Source: JACKFB01 sp041389525
GTDB lineage: Bacteria; Myxococcota_A; UBA9042; PHBI01; JACKFB01
NCBI GenBank assembly: GCA_041389525.1
Contig: JAWKRR010000003.1
Coordinates: 1-64,000, forward strand
Direction of reading: 5' to 3'
Length of the DNA stretch: 64,000 nt
Below, piece by piece: positions 32,731 through 41,247 of the stretch (within the stretch, counting starts at the first letter, position 1; every line of letters begins with the position of its first letter). The notes below the pieces were generated by a model, which was not told where the DNA came from, searched no databases, and saw only the letters and a list, made by a program, of their open reading frames with translations. A program made the position numbers and the translations under genes.

Positions 32731-33636
32731 ATGAATGCCTCCCCCGCCCTTCGCGCCATCGCTCGCTCCATCCTGGCCCTCACGCTCCCCGCTGCGCTCG
32801 TGCTCGGCTGCACCACCGAAGACGCGCCAGAGCCCGCCCCGCCGGAGAATCCCGCCGCGAAGTGGTCGGTTCCTGCGGCGAGGGAGGCCGCGCCACCCGC
32901 GATCCCCAGCGTCGCCCTGACCAAGCCCGTGATGAGCGAGGCCGAGCGCCGCGCGATCGCCGAGGCGCGCCAGCCGCCGCCAGCGCCAGTCGAGGCAGGG
33001 GCCACCGCTGAGCCCGCACTCCCGGAGGAGACCGCGCCCGCAGCCCCAGGCGCCCTCAGCCCGGAGGACCTCCGCGCCCTGCGCGACGATCCCGCGGCCC
33101 ACCCGCTGCCCGACCCTGAGCCCATCGCCGCCGCCGACCCCGCCGAAGAGCTCGCCGACGTGCCGCGCGCCGTGCTCCCCCCGCCCGCAGGAACCGTCGA
33201 TTCGCCAGCTCCCACCGAGCGAATCGCGCCACCGCCCGACAGCCCCAAGCCCACCGGCGACGAGACCGAGGGCCGCCCCGGCGTGCTGCTGAGCGCCAAC
33301 TCCGACCCCAACCTCTCGCTCCTCGATCTCGCCGTCGCCACCGCCGTCGTGGACCGCGAGCCCGAGGGCGCCTCCGACCGCTTCGACGCCACCCCCTCGC
33401 TCTTCCTCTGCTACAGCAGCTTTGACCAGCGCAACGAGTCCGCGACCGTCACCCACGTCTGGACGTGGAACGACCGCGAGATGGCCCGCGTCGAGCTGGA
33501 GGTGGGCAAGAGCCCCAAGTGGCGAACCTGGTCGCGCCAGCGGCTTCAGCCCGACCAAGCCGGCCGCTGGGCCTGCGAGGTGCTAGGCCCCGACGGTGCG
33601 CGCCTGGGAATCGCGCGCGTGACCGTCGGTCGGTAG
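32731..33636 (+). CDS. Lipoprotein with C-terminal DUF2914
   Basis: 301 residues from ATG 32731. Lipobox ALVLGC, then a long Pro/Ala/Glu-rich linker (residues 30-215). The last 80 residues match DUF2914: paired beta-strands with THVWTWNDREMARVELEVG, WRTWSRQRLQPDQAGRWACEV and LGIARVTV. In other bacteria this domain occurs on membrane proteins of unknown role. It precedes the GH57 gene by 4 bp, so one operon with carbohydrate genes is likely. Confidence 0.8.
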   Translation: MNASPALRAIARSILALTLPAALVLGCTTEDAPEPAPPENPAAKWSVPAAREAAPPAIPSVALTKPVMSEAERRAIAEARQPPPAPVEAGATAEPALPEETAPAAPGALSPEDLRALRDDPAAHPLPDPEPIAAADPAEELADVPRAVLPPPAGTVDSPAPTERIAPPPDSPKPTGDETEGRPGVLLSANSDPNLSLLDLAVATAVVDREPEGASDRFDATPSLFLCYSSFDQRNESATVTHVWTWNDREMARVELEVGKSPKWRTWSRQRLQPDQAGRWACEVLGPDGARLGIARVTVGR

Positions 33637-33640
33637 CCGC

Positions 33641-35725
33641 GTGGGGACGCTCCACGTCTGCTTCCTCTGGCACATGCACCAACCGCCATACGCCGACCCG
33701 CTCAGCGGCGCGGTGACGATGCCCTGGGTCCGGCTGCACGCGGTCAAGGACTACACGGACATGGCGCTGGCGCTCGAGGCGACGCCCCACGCGCGAGCCA
33801 CCGTCAACTGGGTGCCGTCCCTGCTGGACCAGCTCGAGGCGGTCGCCGACCCGGACTACCCCGAGCGCGAGTCCTTCTGGCGCCTCTCCCTGGCGCCGGT
33901 CGAGTCCCTCGACGCCGCCGAGCGCGCCACCATCGCCCAACACTTCTTCAGCCTCGACCACGAGCGGATGCTCGAGCCCTGGCCACGCTACGCCGAGCTA
34001 CGCGCCCGCGCCGCCACCGGCGACCCGCTGCACGACGAGGAGATCCGCGACCTCCAGATCTGGTTCAACCTCGCCTGGCTGGGCGCCGACGCCCGCAGCC
34101 ACCCCACCGCCGAGCGCCTCTTCGCCAAGAGCCGCGGCTTCGACGACGACGACAAGCGCGCCCTCGCCGAGCTCCACCGCGACGTCGCCGCCCGCGTCAT
34201 CCCGCGCTGGGCCGCCCTCGCCGCCTCCGGGCGCGTCGAGCTCTGCTGCTCGCCCGCCTACCACCCCATCCTGCCGCTGCTCTGCGACACCGACCTCGCC
34301 CGCGCCGCCGACCCGACCTCCCCCCTCCCCCGCGAGCGCTTTCGCCACCCCGACGACGCCCGCGCCCAAGTCCAGCGCGCCATCGCCTCCCACACCGCCC
34401 GCTTCGGCGCCGCCCCCGCCGGCATGTGGCCCTCGGAGGGCTCGGTCGCCGCCCCCGTCGCCGCCCTCGCCGCCGACGCCGGCCTGCGCTGGCTCGCCAC
34501 CGACGAGGCCCTCCTCGCCCGCGCCCTGGGCCGCGCCCCCGCCCTCGCCGAGCGCCTCACCCCCTGGTCCGCCGGCCCCGTCGCCCTCTTCTTCCGCGAC
34601 CACGAACTCTCCGATCGCATCGGCTTCGTCTACGCGTCCTGGGATCACGCGGCCGCCCGCGCCGACTTCACCGGCCGCCTCGACGCCCTCGCCCGCGACC
34701 TCCGCGCCCTCGCCCCCGGCAAGGACGGCGTCGTGACCATCGCGCTGGACGGCGAAAACTGCTGGGAGACCTACGACGGCGGCGTGATGGGCTTCCTCCC
34801 CGAGCTCTACGCCGCCATCGCGCGCACCCCCGGCTTGCGCCTCTCCACCCTGTCGGAGGCCCTGGCCGCCGTCGGCACCGCGGGCCGCGCCCTCCCCGAA
34901 GTCCCCGCCGGCTCCTGGATCGACGGCACCTTCCGCACTTGGCTCGGCGATCCCGTGAAGAACCGGGCCTGGGACGCGCTCACCGCCATGCGCGCCGCCG
35001 TGGCCCAGCCCATGGACCAGCTCATCGAACGCACGCCCGAGATCGCAGAGCTGGTCATGCGCGCCGAAGCCTCGGACTGGTTCTGGTGGTTCGGAGAGGG
35101 CCACAGCTCGGCCTTCGACGGCCACTTCGACGCGCTCTTCCGCGCTCACCTCCGCGCGGTCTACGACGCCATCGGCGTCCCAAGCCCCCTCGAGCTCGAC
35201 GCCCCGCTGGACCCCGGACCCGCCCAAGGCCAGCCCCTCTGCCGCAGCGGCCCCCTCGCCGCGGCCCGCCCTCGCCTCACCGGCGTCCGCGACGCCTTCT
35301 TCCAGTGGACCTGCGCCGGCCACATCGAGCCCGACTTCGGGGCCATCCACCGCGCCCGCTCCGTCCTGCGCCGCGTCCTCTTCCTCGGCGCCCCCGAGGG
35401 CCTGAGCCTCCGCGTCCTCACCGACACCCCGCCCGAACACGCCCTCGCCGGCCTCACCCTCCGCCTCCTCCAGCACCCGCCGCCCCCCACCGCGCCGACC
35501 CTCTGGCCCCCCGCCGCCAGCGCGCAGGGCGTCGAATCGGCCCACGCCGAGGTCCTCGACCTCTTCGTGCCCAGCGCCGCCCTGGTACTCTGCGACGGCC
35601 ACATCCACTTCGCCCTGGAGCTCGCCGACGCCGACGGCCGCATCGTCGAGCGCCTCCCCCGCGAAGGCTACATCGCCGCCCCCCACGACCCCGCCCACCT
35701 CGTCGCCCACGCATGGCTGGCGTGA
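33641..35725 (+). CDS. Glycoside hydrolase family 57 (alpha-amylase/4-alpha-glucanotransferase type)
   Basis: 694 residues from GTG 33641. GH57 signatures in order: VCFLWHMHQPPYADP at the N-terminus, CSPAYHPILPLL, GMWPSEGSVA with the nucleophile Glu266, WLATDEALLARA, and ALDGENCWE. The C-terminal half contains EASDWFWWFGEGHSS and a beta-rich domain. GH57 enzymes act on alpha-1,4-glucans (amylase, branching or amylopullulanase). The adjacent galT gene fits a glycogen or maltodextrin cluster; this is a common neighbourhood in deltaproteobacteria. The exact specificity is unknown. Confidence 0.9.
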   Translation: MGTLHVCFLWHMHQPPYADPLSGAVTMPWVRLHAVKDYTDMALALEATPHARATVNWVPSLLDQLEAVADPDYPERESFWRLSLAPVESLDAAERATIAQHFFSLDHERMLEPWPRYAELRARAATGDPLHDEEIRDLQIWFNLAWLGADARSHPTAERLFAKSRGFDDDDKRALAELHRDVAARVIPRWAALAASGRVELCCSPAYHPILPLLCDTDLARAADPTSPLPRERFRHPDDARAQVQRAIASHTARFGAAPAGMWPSEGSVAAPVAALAADAGLRWLATDEALLARALGRAPALAERLTPWSAGPVALFFRDHELSDRIGFVYASWDHAAARADFTGRLDALARDLRALAPGKDGVVTIALDGENCWETYDGGVMGFLPELYAAIARTPGLRLSTLSEALAAVGTAGRALPEVPAGSWIDGTFRTWLGDPVKNRAWDALTAMRAAVAQPMDQLIERTPEIAELVMRAEASDWFWWFGEGHSSAFDGHFDALFRAHLRAVYDAIGVPSPLELDAPLDPGPAQGQPLCRSGPLAAARPRLTGVRDAFFQWTCAGHIEPDFGAIHRARSVLRRVLFLGAPEGLSLRVLTDTPPEHALAGLTLRLLQHPPPPTAPTLWPPAASAQGVESAHAEVLDLFVPSAALVLCDGHIHFALELADADGRIVERLPREGYIAAPHDPAHLVAHAWLA

Positions 35726-35750
35726 ACCGCGCCCTCCCGAGGAGCTCCCC

Positions 35751-36749
35751 ATGTCCGAACTGAGGCGCGATCCCCTCCGCCGCCGCTGGGTCGTCATCGC
35801 CCCCGAGCGCGCCCGCCGCCCCACCCTCCTCGGCGGCGACGCGGCCGCCCTGCCCTGCCCCTTCTGCGGCGACGACCCCGAGATCGCCGGCCGCACCATC
35901 GCCCGCGTCCCCGGCCCCGAAGGCCAAGTCCGCGTCGTCGCCAACGGCTTCCCGGCCTTCCGCGTCGAAGAGGCCCTCGACCCGCGCCCCGTCGGCCTCT
36001 ACGACCGCATCGGCGGCTTCGGCGCCCACGAGGTGGTCATCGAGACCGCACTCCACGACGCCGACCTCCCCGACTTTCACCCCGACCAGCTCGCCGCGGT
36101 GCTGCTGGCGTGGCGCGACCGCATCCGCGACCTCCACCGCGACCGCCGCATGGCCCTGGTCACCGCCTTCCGCAACCGCGGCCCTCAGGCGGGCGCCAGC
36201 ATCCCGCACCCCCACAGCCAGATCGTCGCGTCGCCGGTCATCCCGCGCCGTCTCGAGCTGGAGCTGGCTTCAGCCCACGACTACTTCACCCGACACGGCC
36301 GCTGCCTGACCTGCGACAGCCTCGGCTTTGAGCGCTCCGACGGCACGCGCATGGTCCGCGACGACGGCCGCTTCGTCAGCTTCTGCCCCTACGCCTCCGC
36401 CACGCCCTTCGAGATCAGCGTCATGCCGGCCCGCCACCACCACGACTTCGGCAACCTCTCGCCCACCGACGCCGCCGACCTCGCGCGCCACCTCATCGAC
36501 GTGCTCGGCCGCCTCCGCAAGAGCCTCGAGGACGCCGACTACAACCTCGCCCTGCACACGGCCCCCAGCGAGCACGCCCTGCCGCTCGGCCCCGTCGACG
36601 CCCACAGCCTGGGCCTCTCGTGGCACTGGCGCCTCGAGATCATGCCGCGGCTCGAGCCCGGCGGCGGCTTCGAGCGCAGCACCGACGTCTACATCAACCC
36701 GATCCCGCCCGAGGAGGCGGCCGCCCACCTCCGCGGGCTCTCGCCGTAA
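35751..36749 (+). CDS. galT: Galactose-1-phosphate uridylyltransferase
   Basis: 332 residues. Zinc-site region ALPCPFCGDDPE, then GASIPHPHSQIVASP containing the nucleophilic His155 (HPH-S-Q), and a second histidine-triad half with HHHDFGNLS and SLGLSWHWRLEIMPR. It exchanges UMP between UDP-glucose and galactose-1-phosphate. Start ATG 35751 with GAGGAG six bases upstream. 25 bp downstream of the GH57 gene and on the same strand. Class 1 GalT of the ADP-sugar-phosphorylase group cannot be excluded. Confidence 0.9.
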   Translation: MSELRRDPLRRRWVVIAPERARRPTLLGGDAAALPCPFCGDDPEIAGRTIARVPGPEGQVRVVANGFPAFRVEEALDPRPVGLYDRIGGFGAHEVVIETALHDADLPDFHPDQLAAVLLAWRDRIRDLHRDRRMALVTAFRNRGPQAGASIPHPHSQIVASPVIPRRLELELASAHDYFTRHGRCLTCDSLGFERSDGTRMVRDDGRFVSFCPYASATPFEISVMPARHHHDFGNLSPTDAADLARHLIDVLGRLRKSLEDADYNLALHTAPSEHALPLGPVDAHSLGLSWHWRLEIMPRLEPGGGFERSTDVYINPIPPEEAAAHLRGLSP

Positions 36750-36867
36750 AGCCAGCCCGCGTTCTGGCGCGTGCGCTCGCGAGATGAAGGGCCGACCCGA
36801 TCTCGGGCGGGCTTATCACGAGCGGGCGGTAGACCTGCTCGCGGTTGCGAGATGCCGCCCGCGCGAC

Positions 36868-37833
36868 TCAGGCCAGCAGGCGCGGCCACAGCTCCGATGG
36901 GACGCTGCCCTCGCCCTGCTTGCGCGCGTACTCCTTGAGCACGTGGGCGAGGCCGCGCAGGACGTGGTCGACGGCGCCCGGGCGCGCGGCGGGGTCACGG
37001 GCCAGGCACTTCGCCAGCAGCAGGTCGATGTCGCCGGGCAGCGCCGGGTCGTGACGGCGCAGGGGCACCGGAGGGATCGCCATGTCGGTGCGCAGGGCGT
37101 CGAGGCGCTGGACGTCGCCGGCTCCCGACTCCTCGAGCGGCGCCTGTCCGGCCAGCATCTCGTAGAGGATGCAGCCCAGCGCGAAGATCTCGCTGGCGAT
37201 GGAGACCGGCCCGCCCTGGGCGATCTCTGGCGCCATATACAAGGGGTTGGTGACGAGGTGGTCGCTGGCGCAGGTCAGCTCGCGGGTGCCCAGCGCGCAA
37301 GCCATCCCGAGATCGCCGAGGCGGCCCTCGGCGAGGCCGGTCGCCCCCTCACGCCGGCGCACGAAGAGGATCTCCGGCCGCAGGTCGCGCACCGCGTAGC
37401 CAAACTCGTGCACAGCCTTCGCGGCGGCGGCCAGGTCGGCGACCACCGCGGCCGCGTCGGGGAGCGTGAAGCGGCCCTCGTCGCTGATGAGCGAGCGCAG
37501 GGTCCGCCCCTCGGTCCGATCGCGGACCAGGTAGTGTTCGCCGCGCGCGGTGGTGCCGGCGTCCAGGTGACGGACGATGCACTCCGAGCGCGCCTCGCCG
37601 GCCAAGCGCATCTCGCGGACGTAGGGATTGCCTGACTCTCCGCGGTCCGCGCAGCGCAGCTGGTGGCGCGGCTGCATCACCTTGATCTCGACCTCGCGGC
37701 CGCCGGCGAGGCCCCGCGCCGTGAAGAGGCGGTAGCGCGGCGTCGTCGCCAGGTTCTCGCGAAGCAGATAGCGGCCGACCATCGTGCCCGGGGCTGCGTC
37801 GGATGAGCCTGCGGATGTCGAGCGGCTGGCCAT
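36868..37833 (-). CDS. Predicted Ser/Thr pseudokinase
   Basis: 321 residues from ATG 37833, with GGAGAAG just upstream. Kinase fold with the VAIK-like Lys (EVEIKVMQ), MAPEIAQGG and IFALGCILYEMLAGQAP. However the glycine-rich loop reads ENLATTPRYRLF (no GxGxxG), the catalytic loop is AVRDLRPEIL (Asp kept, Lys and Asn lost) and DFG is GDLGMA. These losses predict no or weak phosphotransfer. It may act as an allosteric partner or regulator. Divergent from the frameshifted gene at 37906. Confidence 0.82.
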   Translation of the reverse strand: MASRSTSAGSSDAAPGTMVGRYLLRENLATTPRYRLFTARGLAGGREVEIKVMQPRHQLRCADRGESGNPYVREMRLAGEARSECIVRHLDAGTTARGEHYLVRDRTEGRTLRSLISDEGRFTLPDAAAVVADLAAAAKAVHEFGYAVRDLRPEILFVRRREGATGLAEGRLGDLGMACALGTRELTCASDHLVTNPLYMAPEIAQGGPVSIASEIFALGCILYEMLAGQAPLEESGAGDVQRLDALRTDMAIPPVPLRRHDPALPGDIDLLLAKCLARDPAARPGAVDHVLRGLAHVLKEYARKQGEGSVPSELWPRLLA

Positions 37834-37905
37834 CACTTCTCCGTCGATCGCGGCGCGGACGAAGCGGCTGACCCGATCGCCCCGTCCGTGCGACACTCGC
37901 ACCTC

Positions 37906-38797
37906 ATGGACGCTTCCTCAAGTAGTCAAGGTGACAACGCGCGCGCTTGGCTGGACCGGACTTCCGCCGAGATGGCGGGCTTCGTCTCGCCGACCATGCA
38001 CACCTTCCTGCCCCTCTACCTCGGGCGGGCGGACCTGCGTTTCGCGCTGGGGGACAGCCCCGCGGACGTGTTGGCCGAGCTCTTGGGCGCGGCTCGCTGC
38101 TGGGGCGAGAACGCGTCGCTCTATCTGCACACCCTGCCGCTCAACCGGCTGCGCAGTCGGCGTTTGACCCCGCTGGAGCTGGCGCTGGCGACGGGCGACT
38201 CGGTGACGGTGAGCGCGCTCAGCGACACGGTCGCGACCGACGCCATGAGCGTCATCGCGGCGACGGAGTCCGAGGCCCTGGGCCGCGAGATCCTCGCTGT
38301 CGCGGGCGGACCGCTGGCCGCCCCGCCCACGGATCTGGTCGGCGTCGCCGGGCGGCTGGGGCTGCTCTACTGGCTCTCGCTTGGCGCGGTGCTGCGCGGC
38401 GAGCGCCCCGCCTTCGAGGCGACGCGGCTGCTGGCCGGCCCGCTCCTGGAAGGCTTGCTCAGCGGAGGCCCCTCGCGCGGCTCGGCGCGCTTCACGCAGC
38501 CCTGACCGCCGTCAGCGAGGCCGACGCCCCTGCCTGCGCCCGCGCCATCGTTGCCCACGGGCGGCTGCACGCCGCCGAAGCCCCCGCCCGCGCCGCCGCG
38601 GCCGCGCCCGACGATCCGCCCTACCTCGGCGCCTCCTCGACCTCGCCGGCCTCGCCACCGCCCAGATCGCCGCCGCCTTTGGCCTCGATGTGCGTGACGA
38701 CTTGCGGGCGCTCGACCCTTCCCCGTATGGTCCCGCGCGCTCAGGAGTCGCAAGCCTCCCCGCGCTGCTCGGCGTCCTCGACCTGCTCGCCGGCTGA
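37906..38797 (+). pseudogene. Frameshifted gene, all-alpha protein of unknown function
   Basis: Three successive frames make one continuous helical protein of about 296 residues. Frame 1 runs from ATG 37906 to about 38470 (ARAWLDRTSAEM, LYWLSLGAVLRG). Loss of one C near 38470 moves to frame 2 (ARLGALHAALTAVSEADAPACAR). Loss of one base near 38633 moves to frame 3 (LLDLAGLATAQIAAAFGLDVRD), ending at TGA 38797. Codon usage and Ala/Leu-rich helices continue across both breaks. The protein has no signal peptide and no recognised motif. Either sequencing indels or genuine decay. Confidence 0.6.
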
Positions 38798-38828
38798 CCT
38801 CCCTACGACCGCCTGCTCGGACGCCCCC

Positions 38829-39521
38829 ATGAACGTGATCTCTCTGGACCGGGACGTCCCCGAGATTTGGACCATCCGCCCCGCCGCGGAGGCCCTGCGC
38901 CGCGGCGAGCTCGTGGTCGTGCCCACCGACAGCATCTACGGGATCGCGTGCGACCCGTGGAACGTCCGCAGTGGGCGACCTCTACAAGGCCAAGGGCATG
39001 GACCACTCCAAGCGGTGCAGCGTCATGTGCGCCGACCTGCGGAGTATCGGCGCGGTCGCGCGCGCCGTGCCCAACGAGGCCTTCAAGTTCATGCGGGACC
39101 ACTTCCCCGGCCCGTACACGGTCCTGCTGCTGGCCTCGCGCGACCTGCCGCGGCGGGCCACGGGCGGCCGAAAGACCATCGGCGTGCGCGTCCCCGACAA
39201 CGCGGTTAGCCAGGCGCTGATTGAGGATTTTGGCGGTCCGGTGCTCATCACCAGCCTGCCGGGCTGGGTCCCGGGCGAGGAGCTGGACCCGGTAGGGACG
39301 GCGGAGCGGATGTTCATCCGGCCCACGGTGGTCCTCGACCAGGGGCCCCAGTTCGCGACCCCGTCGACGATCATCGACTTCACGGCCGAGCCCCGGAGCT
39401 CATCCGCCAGGGTGCGGGGGCGGTCGATCCCCGCATCGACCAGCCTGCGGCCCGGCGCTCGGCCGCCAAGGAGCTGGTCGGCCTCGACGGTGGGCGTCGG
39501 CGACGCCATCTCGAGGGCTGA
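38829..39521 (+). pseudogene. yciO: YciO/YrdC-family threonylcarbamoyl-AMP synthase-like gene, frameshifted
   Basis: Start ATG 38829. VVPTDSIYGIACDPWNV is the YrdC signature. The frame breaks near 38968 (two bases missing in CGCGCA-like sequence). It continues with VGDLYKAKGMDHSKRCSV, DHFPGPYTVLLLASRDLPRR, RKTIGVRVPDNAVSQALI and PSTIIDFTAEP, then breaks again near 39392 (one C missing). The last part is ELIRQGAGAVDPRI, ending at TGA 39521. The composition matches the YciO branch rather than TsaC. With the gaps repaired it is about 230 residues, a normal length. The family makes the t6A precursor or binds nucleic acids. Confidence 0.72.
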
Positions 39522-39549
39522 CCGTGGAGGGCTGCTGGTGGGGGTAACG

Positions 39550-39753
39550 ATGCGCGGCGAGCGTGGGGGCTGGCGAGTGATGCTGCTCACGGCGGCGGTC
39601 CTGGTGGCGCTGGCCCCGGATGCAATGCGCAGAGCGCGCACGAGCGAGCGCTGCCGGGTCCAGGACGACCGCGCGATCGGGCTGCTCTGCGAGGTGCGTC
39701 ACTGCCACCGGCCGGGGGATCCGTCGGGCCACGGCTGCGCCCCATGCTCGTGA
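39550..39753 (+). CDS. Small putative exported Cys-containing protein
   Basis: 67 residues from ATG 39550. An N-terminal hydrophobic stretch (VMLLTAAVLVALAP) followed by a short mature part with five Cys (ERCRVQD, LLCEVRHCH, GCAPC). It could be a small secreted peptide. It lies directly after the frameshifted YciO gene, in a stretch with other indels, so its boundaries may be wrong. Weak ribosome site. Low confidence that it is real. Confidence 0.35.
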   Translation: MRGERGGWRVMLLTAAVLVALAPDAMRRARTSERCRVQDDRAIGLLCEVRHCHRPGDPSGHGCAPCS

Positions 39754-41174
39754 GGGTGCCGCGCGCTGCGACGCTGCCGCGTGAGATGGAGACGATCTCG
39801 GAGACCGTGCAAGCGGCTGCGCCGAGATCGCCTCGGCTCTGCGGACATCTTCACGAGTCGGCTCATCCCCGAGCGCATGACCACGGCGGGGGTGATTACC
39901 AGCCGGAGTTGGCCTCGCGCCGCCTCAGCTCGGCGGTCGCCGCGCTGGCCCGCGAAGTCAACGGGTTCTCCCTGGGCCGCAAGGTCACCCTGGCCGGGGC
40001 GGAGGCTGCCGCTCAGGGCATGGTCGCGGTGAAGAACGAGACCGACATCCCGATCATCGTCGGCGCGGCGTTTCGGGCCGCCGAGAAGCGGGAGGCCGTG
40101 CCGGTGATCCTCCACCCGGACCGCGTCGACTATGCGCTTGCGGCGGGCCTGTGGCGCCTGAAGCAGCGCACCGCGGGGCGGACGGCGGTCGCGTTCGTGT
40201 GCGTCTCGGGCTCCTTCTGCCCCACGGTCCAGCCCCTCATGCCCTCGCGCAAGGGCGCGTGGTCCGACGGCGCGACCGCGAAGATCCGCGAGGTCGAGGC
40301 GCTCTTCGGCGAGCGGAGGGCGGCCATCGTCGCGTCCCTGCGCGCCCAGGGCATCGAGCCGCTGGCGATGCAGCCCCGAGATGGGGTGCCACCCGACGCT
40401 GTGGCGGTGGTCCTGGCGGGGCCGCTGCAGGCCCTGAGCGACGCGGACGTGCAGTGGTTTCAGTCGCTGCGTGAAGCGAACGTGGGCTTCATCGGGCTGC
40501 TGCCGGGCGCGAGGCAGGTGGCCTCGAGCCAGCGCTTCGCGGCGGTCGAAGGCGACGACAGGCCGCTGCTCGACGTCTTCGGCATCGCACCGGAGCACGC
40601 GCTGCTGACAGACCGCGCGACGCGGGCGGACTTCCTCGTCCCGGGGGACGGCGCGCCGACGCGGCTGCCGCTGGCCATCGAAGCGGTCGATATCGCCGAG
40701 GAGCACGAGGCCACCGCGGGGCTGTCGGAGTTGACGCTGCCGGTGGTGCGCAGCTTCGTCACGACGCCCTCGGTCGAGCGCGCGGTGCTCTTCTGGGCTC
40801 GCGCTGCAGCCAGCGCGGTGAAGCTGCCCGCCGAGGCGACCGCGAGCGGCATCGAGGCCGCCACCGAACAGGTCGTCGCGACCACTCGCCGCGCCCTGGC
40901 CGTCGCGATTGACGCGCGTCGGGGCGGGCGCGCCGTGATCATCGGGTCTGATCTCGGGCTTGAGTCGATGTCGGCCGAGCAGCTGCTGCAGAAGCTGCTC
41001 GCGGATCCGCCGGCGGATCTCGAGGCGGCGCTCACCGGGTACGTGGCTGCGGCGCGCGCTTACGTGGCGGCGGGCAAGGCCTCCAGCGAGCTGAGCGATC
41101 GGTCGCTGCGGGCCTTTCACGCTGCGGTGCACTGGGTGGGCGTGCCGCGGGTGATCCAGGACCTGATCCCGTAG
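39744..41174 (+). CDS. GldG/ABC_transp_aux-like protein, N-terminus uncertain
   Basis: 477 residues as read from ATG 39744; ATG 39786 is an alternative and the first 60 residues look unlike protein, so the true start is unclear. From about residue 70: VTLAGAEAAAQGMVAVKNETDIPIIVG, then a Rossmann-like half (TAVAFVCVSGSFCP) with VVLAGPLQALSDADVQWFQSLREANVGFIGLLPG, the pattern of GldG-type ABC auxiliary domains. The C-terminal half contains PVVRSFVTTPSVERAVLF. No transmembrane anchor and no ABC genes lie alongside. The N-terminus may have been lost to the same indels seen just upstream. Confidence 0.5.
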   Translation: MLVRVPRAATLPREMETISETVQAAAPRSPRLCGHLHESAHPRAHDHGGGDYQPELASRRLSSAVAALAREVNGFSLGRKVTLAGAEAAAQGMVAVKNETDIPIIVGAAFRAAEKREAVPVILHPDRVDYALAAGLWRLKQRTAGRTAVAFVCVSGSFCPTVQPLMPSRKGAWSDGATAKIREVEALFGERRAAIVASLRAQGIEPLAMQPRDGVPPDAVAVVLAGPLQALSDADVQWFQSLREANVGFIGLLPGARQVASSQRFAAVEGDDRPLLDVFGIAPEHALLTDRATRADFLVPGDGAPTRLPLAIEAVDIAEEHEATAGLSELTLPVVRSFVTTPSVERAVLFWARAAASAVKLPAEATASGIEAATEQVVATTRRALAVAIDARRGGRAVIIGSDLGLESMSAEQLLQKLLADPPADLEAALTGYVAAARAYVAAGKASSELSDRSLRAFHAAVHWVGVPRVIQDLIP

Positions 41175-41247
41175 GGAGCGTCTGCGGGCCCCGGTGGCCG
41201 CGAGCGGCGCGTGGCGCTACCCTGGCTTGGCGTCCAGGAGGTGCACC

